A stretch of 5,855 bases of DNA, from the NCBI GenBank assembly GCA_024330325.1, contig JANDWE010000163.1:1-5855 (forward strand), given 5' to 3'. The position numbers and the translations under genes are program-made. Positions 1 to 5,357 of the stretch are shown one piece after another; within the stretch, counting starts at the first letter, position 1; each line of letters starts with the position of its first letter. Origin of the DNA: Candidatus Nanosynbacter colneyensis (lineage in GTDB: Bacteria > Patescibacteriota > Saccharimonadia > Saccharimonadales > Saccharimonadaceae). A model generated the notes under the pieces. That model was not told the origin of the DNA. It searched no databases and saw only the letters and a program-made list of their open reading frames with translations.

Positions 1-1
1 G

Positions 2-1387
2 ATTTTTATTACGCCATATCGTACGACGATTACCGATAAAGACTTGGAATTTTCACAGGGCGATTATAACGTTGAGCTGGTTCTGGCGCTAAATGTTGAA
101 AATAGTGAAAGTATTGATACGGCTTTGACTGCGCACGGTAAGATTTTGCACGATGCTACGGTTGTGGCTATAACGGCGGGCGATGTAAAGAGTGGTCTGG
201 GTTCTGTTGATTGGCACGAATCTAACGCGAGTGGTGTGAGTGAAATGGTTGTTGAGCTTCTTGATGATCTGAAAACGCCGAAGGTGACTTTGGACGAGCA
301 GATGGCGACGGCTTTGCTTACGGGAATTGTGGCGGTAACTGAGAGGTTTAGTAATGGAAATACATCATCAAAGGTTATGACTACGGCCGCAGAACTTATG
401 GCGGCCGGCGCAAATCAGCAATTGGTGGTTTCAAAGATCGCAGAGAGCGAAGTAGAGGACGAGCCACAGAAGATTGAAAAGATCGAAGAAAAATCTCCAG
501 AAAAAGAAGAAGCTTCAGAGGATAAGACTGAAGAAGCGGAGAAAGATGAGGAAACTGTACACGCGGACGGAACTTTGTCGATTAGCCACGAAAAGAAGGG
601 TGATGTTGATGAAGTAGCTGAACAAACAGCGAAGGAAAAGCAAGAAGAGTCTGCTAGGATTGCTGAAGAGAAATTGGCTAAAATTGAGCCAATAAAGGAG
701 GAGCCACAAGTCGAGGAAGAAAAGCCTAGTGAAAAAATAGTTTCAAAGGGCGAACTTTCTTTTGAGGAAACTCCACTGATGGGTGGCACTCTGAACGCAA
801 CGACTACACAGGCTGCCGAGGATAAGATTAGGGAATTGGCTAGCGATCAAAATAAAACCATCTTAACGCACGGTAAATATGTGGGTGATAATACGCCGTC
901 GTTTGGCAATACTCCGTTAAATGCGGCTATGGGCACGTCTGATGAACCACCAAAGATTGATCCGTTCGCGACAACTAACGCCGCTGAGCAAAAATTGTCG
1001 ACGATACCTGTTGCGCCTCAATCTGAAGAGTCGATTATTTCGGCAATTACCAATGACACGAATCAATTGAATAATCCAGTAGCGCCAGCTCCGAGTCAGC
1101 CGATTGCACCAATTGAGCCAGCAATAACAAATCCTGAGAATAGCATTCCGGGCTTTGACTTGCCAATGCCACCAGCAATGCCAGATTTCGGCGCTTTGCC
1201 ACCAATGCCACCAGCGCCTACAGGTGTTGATGTAAATGGATTGCCACAGATTGCACCGCTAGGGGTGGCTCCTGAGCCAGTAGCCGCTCCGCAAGCTCCA
1301 GCGCCTGCGCCGATCACCGCGATGCCAACTCAGCCAGCTCAAAACGCAGACTTCAATCCAGCGCAATTCCACATTCCAGGACAATAA
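2..1387 (+). CDS. DHH/NrnA-like phosphoesterase family protein, probably catalytically degenerate, with long disordered tail (5' partial)
   Basis: The frame is open to the window edge, so the gene starts upstream; 14 codons (IFITPYRTTITDKD) precede the TTG at 44. Counting from that TTG, residues 1-132 resemble the central and C-terminal part of a DHH domain: DYNVELVLALNV matches the strand before the DHH motif, the segment at 56-73 matches the usual VDxxASSTxEM..ELL block, and 83-123 (ATALLTGIVAVTERF...AAELMAAGA) matches the ATALLTGIxxDTxxF block. The expected IDHH is replaced by AITAGD (42-47) and the expected Asp of the DT motif by Val98, so metal binding and nuclease/phosphatase activity are doubtful. 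Residues 133-245 are a Glu/Lys-rich, probably disordered or coiled segment; 330-447 are Pro/Ala-rich. Active relatives cleave oligoribonucleotides or pAp. DHH genes often sit just before truB, as here (3-nt gap). Family assignment is good; the function of this version is unknown. Confidence 0.75.
   Translation: MFITPYRTTITDKDLEFSQGDYNVELVLALNVENSESIDTALTAHGKILHDATVVAITAGDVKSGLGSVDWHESNASGVSEMVVELLDDLKTPKVTLDEQMATALLTGIVAVTERFSNGNTSSKVMTTAAELMAAGANQQLVVSKIAESEVEDEPQKIEKIEEKSPEKEEASEDKTEEAEKDEETVHADGTLSISHEKKGDVDEVAEQTAKEKQEESARIAEEKLAKIEPIKEEPQVEEEKPSEKIVSKGELSFEETPLMGGTLNATTTQAAEDKIRELASDQNKTILTHGKYVGDNTPSFGNTPLNAAMGTSDEPPKIDPFATTNAAEQKLSTIPVAPQSEESIISAITNDTNQLNNPVAPAPSQPIAPIEPAITNPENSIPGFDLPMPPAMPDFGALPPMPPAPTGVDVNGLPQIAPLGVAPEPVAAPQAPAPAPITAMPTQPAQNADFNPAQFHIPGQ
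1163..1215 (+). repeat. In-frame direct repeat in the Pro-rich tail
   Basis: The 14-mer CCAATGCCACCAGC occurs at 1163-1176 and again at 1202-1215, a 39-nt (13-codon) offset, encoding PMPPA both times. It looks like internal duplication in a low-complexity proline-rich coding region rather than a mobile element. Confidence 0.6.
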
Positions 1388-1390
1388 TTG

Positions 1391-2047
1391 ATGGACGAAA
1401 TGATTCTCATAGACAAACCTCAGGGAATGACTAGCTTTGGGGTGGTAGCGCGCTTGCGACGAGTTTTATCTAATCAGGCGGGAAAGAAGGTGAAGGTTGG
1501 TCACACAGGTACGCTTGATCCGTTTGCTACTGGGCTAATGATTATTGTGACTGGAAAGAAATGCCGCGAAGCTGAAACTTTCACTAAGTTAGATAAGTGG
1601 TACGAGGCGGAAATTATTCTGGGCAAGAATAGTTCGACGGGCGATCCGGAAGGCGAAATTACTGATGTGTCTGATTATGAGCCGAGTTTGGAAGAAGTTC
1701 AGCAGGTGGTTAGCCAATTTGTGGGAAAAATTGAGCAGACGCCGCCGATTTTTAGCGCAATAAAAATTAACGGTGAAAGAGCGTATAAATTGGCGCGCGA
1801 AGGTAAACAAGTTGAGATTCCTAAGCGTGTGATAGAAATTTACTCATTGGAGTTATTGGCATACGAATATCCCAAATTAAAGATCAGAACTCACGTTTCA
1901 AGCGGAACTTATATTCGAACGTTGGCGGTGGATATTGGCGAGAAACTAGGGACGGGCGCGTATTGTGAAAATCTGCGTCGTACGAAAATTGCCGACTATT
2001 CTATTGACGCCGCAAAGACTCTGGCGGACTTTGGAATTACTAGCTAA
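1391..2047 (+). CDS. truB: tRNA pseudouridine(55) synthase TruB, short form without PUA domain
   Basis: This enzyme converts U55 of the tRNA T-loop to pseudouridine in the cytoplasm. The protein has 218 residues from ATG 1391. The motif GHTGTLDPFATG (37-48) carries the catalytic Asp43; Tyr71 in the KWYEAEI strand corresponds to the active-site Tyr that stacks on the target base, and SSGTYIRTLA (170-179) carries the conserved Arg176. The AYKLAREG segment (131-138) and GAYCENLRRT (189-198) are also family hallmarks. Typical bacterial TruB has about 290-315 residues; this one ends right after the catalytic domain, so the C-terminal PUA-like/TruB_C domain is absent. I prefer ATG 1391 to the adjacent TTG 1388 because AGGA at 1378-1381 is 9 nt upstream. 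It almost abuts the upstream DHH-like gene, so co-transcription and translational coupling are likely. Confidence 0.95.
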   Translation: MDEMILIDKPQGMTSFGVVARLRRVLSNQAGKKVKVGHTGTLDPFATGLMIIVTGKKCREAETFTKLDKWYEAEIILGKNSSTGDPEGEITDVSDYEPSLEEVQQVVSQFVGKIEQTPPIFSAIKINGERAYKLAREGKQVEIPKRVIEIYSLELLAYEYPKLKIRTHVSSGTYIRTLAVDIGEKLGTGAYCENLRRTKIADYSIDAAKTLADFGITS

Positions 2048-2076
2048 TTGCAAAAAACAGAGAAGCTTGGTATAAT
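2048..2076 (+). promoter_or_regulatory. rpsO promoter with extended -10
   Basis: TTGCAA at 2048-2053 (4 of 6 to the -35 consensus), a 17-bp spacer, and a perfect TATAAT at 2071-2076 preceded by TGG (an extended -10, TGn). The -35 overlaps the truB stop codon by sequence adjacency only. Expected start of transcription is about 2082-2086, that is, at or within 4 nt of the rpsO ATG, leaving no room for a Shine-Dalgarno leader. Confidence 0.8.
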
Positions 2077-2085
2077 TACAGAGCT

Positions 2086-2352
2086 ATGATTAGCAAAGAG
2101 AATAAAGCGAAAGCAATTGCTTTGACTCAGGTCAATAAAAACGACGTCGGCAGCCCACAGGCTCAGGTGTCAGTTTTGACGGCTCGTATCAAAGAAGTCA
2201 CAGAGCATTTGAAGGCGAATAAGCACGACTTCATGGCTCGCCGCGGCTTGATCCAAATGGTCGGTAAGCGCAAGCGTTTGCTGAAATATTTGGAGCGAAC
2301 TGATTTTGAGTCTTACAAAGCAGTTGTTGCCAAATTAGGTTTGCGTAAATAA
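2086..2352 (+). CDS. rpsO: 30S ribosomal protein S15
   Basis: S15 is a primary 16S rRNA-binding protein that nucleates the platform of the 30S subunit. The 88-residue length is normal. The hallmark core is visible: SPQAQVSVLTARI (23-35), then HLKANKHD and RRGLIQMVGKRKRLLKYL (52-69), ending in LGLRK. Met-inclusive numbering here lines up with E. coli mature numbering: rRNA-contacting His41 and Asp48 are kept, but Ser51 is Ala and His49-His50 are Phe-Met. It has its own promoter and a terminator 20 nt after the stop, so it can be transcribed alone, although no terminator separates it from truB and read-through is possible. No Shine-Dalgarno lies at a proper distance before ATG (only GAG two bases away), consistent with leaderless initiation. 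The usual S15 autoregulation through a structured rpsO leader would not be possible on such a transcript. Confidence 0.97.
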   Translation: MISKENKAKAIALTQVNKNDVGSPQAQVSVLTARIKEVTEHLKANKHDFMARRGLIQMVGKRKRLLKYLERTDFESYKAVVAKLGLRK

Positions 2353-2371
2353 TTTACGTTAAAAACTGCTT

Positions 2372-2400
2372 AAATCCCCTTTGACGAAAAGGGGATTTTT
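2372..2400 (+). terminator. Rho-independent terminator of rpsO, possibly shared with the sortase
   Basis: A perfect 11-bp stem, AAATCCCCTTT (2372-2382) with AAAGGGGATTT (2388-2398), encloses a 5-nt loop and runs into a T-rich tail (2396-2400, then GTTGT). It lies 20 nt after the rpsO stop and 12 nt beyond the convergent sortase stop. On the minus strand the stem is followed by AAGCAG before a T run, so termination in that direction is plausible but weaker. Confidence 0.9.
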
Positions 2401-2410
2401 GTTGTCCTGG

Positions 2411-3019
2411 CTATTTTTTCAATTTGGCGATAATCACATCTCGTCCGTCGTTTGCGCCGCCCAAAGTGCAGGAATAAAGAGTTAGTTGCGGCTGATCTGT
2501 GCGCTGTTCAATTTCCACGGCATCTGGTTTAACGCTTTGTTTTTCGCTGATGATGTAATTGTAACGCACACCGTTATAGTCAATGATAATTTCATCGCCG
2601 ACAGTCAATTTATCAATATTATAAAAAGGCGATTTTCTGAGAGTCTGCTGAGGAGTTAGGCCCATAATAAAACGGTGTGCAGATAAGACAAAGTTGCCGC
2701 CATCTTTTGGGTTGCCGTTTTCTGGTTTACGCCACCACGCACCATGTTCCATTGTCTCGGCGCCGCCAGTACTATAAGGCAAATTTATGTCGATTTTCGG
2801 TATATAAAGGCGATTTTCGGTAATTTTATTCTCGGTTTTAGTGATGAGCTGAGTGGTGTGATTGTCTTTTGGGTTGATGTTTTGCGACAAAATAAGGGGC
2901 GTGCTGATGAGGACAAGCAAATAAACTCCGCCAAGAATCATCAAGATTGCGATTATAGTTAAGATATAGCTTTTCCAGCTTTTCTGGCGACTTTTTACTG
3001 AATCTAGCTGAAGTGACAT
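2411..3019 (-). CDS. Sortase (class D/E-like), membrane-anchored cysteine transpeptidase
   Basis: Sortases cleave a C-terminal sorting motif of secreted proteins and join them to the cell envelope or to pilin subunits. The protein has 202 residues: a basic, polar N-terminus (1-17), one membrane segment (about 18-44), then an extracytoplasmic sortase domain. The catalytic triad is visible: His115 in VLSAHRF, Cys184 in LTLYSCT, and Arg193 in NDGRDVIIA. The HGAWW segment (92-96) and GGNFVLSAHRF are typical of the class D/E side of the family; the exact class cannot be fixed by eye. No LPxTG-type substrate is visible nearby. The gene is reversed between rpsO and pnp, converging on the rpsO terminator and diverging from pnp. 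ATG 3017-3019 is chosen because it precedes the TM segment and sits 6 nt after a perfect -10; there is no Shine-Dalgarno. Stop is TAG, unlike the TAA of the other complete genes. Confidence 0.92.
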   Translation of the reverse strand: MSLQLDSVKSRQKSWKSYILTIIAILMILGGVYLLVLISTPLILSQNINPKDNHTTQLITKTENKITENRLYIPKIDINLPYSTGGAETMEHGAWWRKPENGNPKDGGNFVLSAHRFIMGLTPQQTLRKSPFYNIDKLTVGDEIIIDYNGVRYNYIISEKQSVKPDAVEIEQRTDQPQLTLYSCTLGGANDGRDVIIAKLKK

Positions 3020-3025
3020 GAGTAA

Positions 3026-3034
3026 ATTATATCA
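3026..3034 (-). promoter_or_regulatory. Sortase promoter: extended -10 directly before the start codon
   Basis: Read on the minus strand this is TGATATAAT, a perfect TATAAT (plus-strand 3026-3031) with a TGn extension. Only six bases (TTTACTC minus its first T belonging to neither hexamer nor start; plus positions 3020-3025) separate it from ATG at 3019, so the normal start of transcription falls on the A of ATG. No convincing -35 is seen at 16-18 bp, which is usual for extended -10 promoters. Confidence 0.7.
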
Positions 3035-3074
3035 CACTCATCTGTTAATAAGGTTATGTTAAGTGCGCTCGCGG

Positions 3075-3104
3075 CTGGCGTTTGGGCTGAGGTTTTAGTA
3101 TAAT
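3075..3104 (+). promoter_or_regulatory. Putative pnp promoter
   Basis: A perfect TATAAT at 3099-3104 lies in the divergent region. The best -35 candidate is CTGGCG at 3075-3080 (3 of 6) with an 18-bp spacer, so the -35 is weak. Expected transcription start is about 3111, giving a leader of about 90 nt before the pnp ATG. It gives pnp a transcript independent of rpsO, which is needed because the rpsO terminator and the reversed sortase lie between them. Confidence 0.65.
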
Positions 3105-3123
3105 ATAAGGAGCAATTTGTAAC

Positions 3124-3184
3124 GCGGAAGTGATAGAGATGAGACGACTAAATTGCCAAGTAATTTCATCCCTGTTACTACCGC
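3124..3184 (+). promoter_or_regulatory. Long imperfect stem-loop in the pnp 5' leader, candidate RNase III/PNPase autoregulatory element
   Basis: Bases 3124-3144 pair with 3164-3184: 16 Watson-Crick pairs and 3 G-U pairs over 21 positions, with only A3128/A3180 and A3137/C3171 mismatched. A 2x2 internal loop (3145-3146/3162-3163) and three more pairs (3147-3149 with 3159-3161) cap it, leaving a 9-nt loop at 3150-3158. The base is closed by GCGG/CCGC. The stem ends 3 nt before the Shine-Dalgarno, leaving it free. In E. coli, the pnp leader forms a long stem-loop that RNase III cuts and PNPase then removes, lowering its own synthesis; the same role here is inference from position and shape. Confidence 0.7.
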
Positions 3185-3187
3185 AAG

Positions 3188-3194
3188 AAAGGAG
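3188..3194 (+). promoter_or_regulatory. Shine-Dalgarno of pnp, decides the start
   Basis: AAAGGAG lies 6 nt before ATG 3201. It supports that ATG against the in-frame TTG at 3153, which has no such site and lies within the leader hairpin loop. Confidence 0.9.
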
Positions 3195-3200
3195 CTCTTT

Positions 3201-5318
3201 ATGAGTATTATCAATCCAAGCGGCAAGGAGATTTTTAGTGTTACCACTGATTTTTGTGGTCGGCCGCTGACTTTAGAGGTGAATCGCGTCGGTTTTAGGA
3301 CGACTGGTAGCGTTTTGGTGCGCTATGGCGACACTGTAGTTTTGGGTAGCGCTCAAGTTAGTCCGCGTCCAGTGCAATTGGATTATTTTCCATTGTCGAT
3401 TGATTATGAGGAAAAATTTTATGCAGCGGGTAAGATCTCTGGCAGCCGATTTATCAAGCGCGAAGGTCGCCCAAGTGATGAAGCTGTGCTGATTGGTCGA
3501 TTGATTGATCGTCCGATTCGTCCGCTGTTCCCGAAGGGTTATCGCCAGGAAATTCAAGTTGTTGCAACTGTTTTGAGTATGGATCCGAGTTTCCGCCCAG
3601 ACGTAATCGCGATGATTGCTGCGTCTAGTGCGTTAATGTTAACTGGTACGCCGTTTGACGGTCCAGTGGCTGGTTTGCGCGTGGGTCGAGTCAATGGCGA
3701 ATTTAAGGCGTTCTTGACTCCAGAAGAGCGTGAAAAGTCGGATCTTGATTTGGTTGTGGCTGGTATTGAAAGCGGTATAACAATGGTCGAGGCTGGTGCT
3801 AAAGAAGTTTCGGAGGATGTTATTATTGATGCTATGACATGGGCTCACCAGATGATGCAGCCAGCAATTGCCTTGCAGCGCGAATTGGCGGAAAAAGTTG
3901 CTCCAGCGCAGCAGGAATACGATTTAATTTTGCCAGACGAATCAATTCAGCAAACGGTTAACGCGTGGGCTGATGGGAAATTTGGTGAGAAAATCCGTCG
4001 TCCATATCCAGAGCGCAATGAAATGATTAGCGAAATTCGTGCTGAGTTCCATGAAGCGATGGCGGAAAAATTGGGACTGGACGAGGAAGAATATAGCGAA
4101 GTTCGTGGCGATTACGACGAAGCGTTTACTTTGGCTTTACATAAAGATGTTCGCCGGGGAATTGTTACCGAACGAATTCGTCCTGATGGTCGACAATTGA
4201 CAGAAATCCGTCCGCTTAGCTCAGAAGTTGGATTCTTGCCGCGCGCTCATGGTTCCAGCTTGTTTACGCGTGGCGTGACTCAGGGAATGAATATTGTGAC
4301 TTTGGCGCCGCTTAGTTATTCGCAATTGATTGACACTATGGAAATTACCGACGGTGAGCGACGTTATATGCACCATTACAATGCGCCGGGCTATACGGTT
4401 GGTGAGGTTAAGCGAATGGGTAGTCCAGGTCGACGTGAGATTGGTCACGGATACTTGGCGGAACGTGCTTTGCTCCCAGTTTTGCCAACGGAAGAAGATT
4501 TTCCATACGCTATTCGCTCGGTGACAGAAATTATGAGCCAAAATGGTTCGACTTCGATGGCAGCAACTTGTTCTAGCTGTTTGGCGTTGATGGACGCTGG
4601 TGTGCCAATTTCGGCTCCAGTGAGTGGAATTGCGATGGGATTGATGATGGATGGCGATACTCCGTATGTGTTGAGTGATATCGCTGACGCTGAGGACTTT
4701 GCTGGTGATATGGACTTTAAGGTAACCGGAACCTCAAAGGGTATTACGGCTCTTCAAATGGATATGAAGGTTCATGGGCTACCGGTGGCGGTATTGCGTC
4801 AAGCGATTGAGCAGAGTAAAGCTGGCCGAGCGCACATTTTGGAGCATATGCTCAGCGTTCTTCCAGAGCCTCGTGAGTCGCTCAGTCCGTATGCGCCACG
4901 AATTGAGAAGATTAAGATTGACCCAGATAAGATTGGCGTGATTATTGGTAAGGGTGGCGAGACGATCAATAAGATTACCTCGGAAACTGGCGCTGAGATC
5001 GATATTAAGGAAGATGGTTTGATTACTGTGGCTAGTCCAGACGGCGCGTCGATTGAAAAGGCTATGAACTGGATTAAGAGTCTGGTTGAGGAGCCAGAAG
5101 TCGGCAAGATTTACGAAGGTAAAGTTGTCGGCATTAAAGATTTTGGTGCGTTTGTGAATATACTTCCTGGTGTTGACGGAATGGTTCATATTTCGAAATT
5201 GGCAGAACATCGAGTTGAAAAAGTGACTGATGTCGTGAAAGAAGGCCAAACTGTTCGCGTGAAAATTACTGGAATTGACGAGCGCGGTAAGATTAATTTG
5301 ACGATGATTGGTTTATAA
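3201..5318 (+). CDS. pnp: Polyribonucleotide nucleotidyltransferase (PNPase)
   Basis: PNPase degrades RNA 3' to 5' by phosphorolysis, releasing nucleoside diphosphates, and can add tails in reverse; it works as a cytoplasmic trimer. The protein has 705 residues, the usual family length, with all domains: first RNase PH domain (about 10-145, including RFIKREGRPSDE and RLIDRPIRPLFP), all-helical linker (about 240-320), second RNase PH domain (about 335-555), KH (about 565-625, GKGG loop at 583-586) and S1 (about 635-705, starting GKIYEG). The active site is intact: GSTSM (449-453) matches the phosphate-binding GSSSM of E. coli, and Asp499, Asp505 and Lys507 in EDFAGDMDFK match E. coli Asp486, Asp492 and Lys494. 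Expression probably depends on the promoter and hairpin leader upstream. No terminator follows, so read-through into the next gene, 39 nt downstream, is likely. Confidence 0.98.
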   Translation: MSIINPSGKEIFSVTTDFCGRPLTLEVNRVGFRTTGSVLVRYGDTVVLGSAQVSPRPVQLDYFPLSIDYEEKFYAAGKISGSRFIKREGRPSDEAVLIGRLIDRPIRPLFPKGYRQEIQVVATVLSMDPSFRPDVIAMIAASSALMLTGTPFDGPVAGLRVGRVNGEFKAFLTPEEREKSDLDLVVAGIESGITMVEAGAKEVSEDVIIDAMTWAHQMMQPAIALQRELAEKVAPAQQEYDLILPDESIQQTVNAWADGKFGEKIRRPYPERNEMISEIRAEFHEAMAEKLGLDEEEYSEVRGDYDEAFTLALHKDVRRGIVTERIRPDGRQLTEIRPLSSEVGFLPRAHGSSLFTRGVTQGMNIVTLAPLSYSQLIDTMEITDGERRYMHHYNAPGYTVGEVKRMGSPGRREIGHGYLAERALLPVLPTEEDFPYAIRSVTEIMSQNGSTSMAATCSSCLALMDAGVPISAPVSGIAMGLMMDGDTPYVLSDIADAEDFAGDMDFKVTGTSKGITALQMDMKVHGLPVAVLRQAIEQSKAGRAHILEHMLSVLPEPRESLSPYAPRIEKIKIDPDKIGVIIGKGGETINKITSETGAEIDIKEDGLITVASPDGASIEKAMNWIKSLVEEPEVGKIYEGKVVGIKDFGAFVNILPGVDGMVHISKLAEHRVEKVTDVVKEGQTVRVKITGIDERGKINLTMIGL

Positions 5319-5327
5319 ATATATAAT
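5298..5327 (+). promoter_or_regulatory. Promoter of the Pro/Gln-rich membrane protein, overlapping the pnp 3' end
   Basis: TTGACG at 5298-5303 (5 of 6 to consensus), an 18-bp spacer and a perfect TATAAT at 5322-5327. The -35 lies inside the last codons of pnp and the -10 just after its stop. Expected start is about 5334, giving a leader of roughly 24 nt that contains the ribosome binding site. This is the closest match to a full sigma-70-type promoter in the window. Confidence 0.75.
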
Positions 5328-5344
5328 AGCGAAAGCGTAATTTT

Positions 5345-5350
5345 AGGAGG
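5345..5350 (+). promoter_or_regulatory. Perfect Shine-Dalgarno of the Pro/Gln-rich gene
   Basis: AGGAGG ends 7 nt before ATG 5358, an optimal spacing, and is the strongest ribosome binding site in the window. It fixes the start of the downstream gene. Confidence 0.9.
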
Positions 5351-5357
5351 AAAATTT

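Noticed and set aside
44..46. TTG at 44 as the true start of the first gene
   Set aside because: The frame is open to the window edge, the 14 upstream codons match the family, and a start here would truncate the domain.
415..789. Minus-strand open frame of 124 codons
   Set aside because: It is Ser/Phe-rich because it is the complement of the GAA/AAG-rich acidic tail of the sense gene; no ribosome binding site or recognisable domain.
3107..3122. AAGGAG followed by TTG-TAA, a possible start-stop minimal ORF in the pnp leader
   Set aside because: The spacer is only 4 nt, the codon is TTG, and AAGGAG overlaps the expected transcription start, so chance is the simplest explanation.
3121..3194. 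T-box or ribozyme-like element in the pnp leader
   Set aside because: ACCGC and GATGAGAC recall T-box and hammerhead fragments, but the conserved T-box loop, an antiterminator/terminator pair and the hammerhead core are absent; a simple long hairpin explains the bases.
3153..3200. In-frame TTG at 3153 giving pnp a 16-residue N-terminal extension
   Set aside because: ATG 3201 has AAAGGAG at ideal spacing and gives normal PNPase length; the extension lies in the leader hairpin and has no ribosome binding site.
4779..5249. Minus-strand open frame of 156 codons inside pnp
   Set aside because: It lies opposite the KH and S1 coding region of an intact pnp, with no promoter, ribosome binding site or family resemblance.
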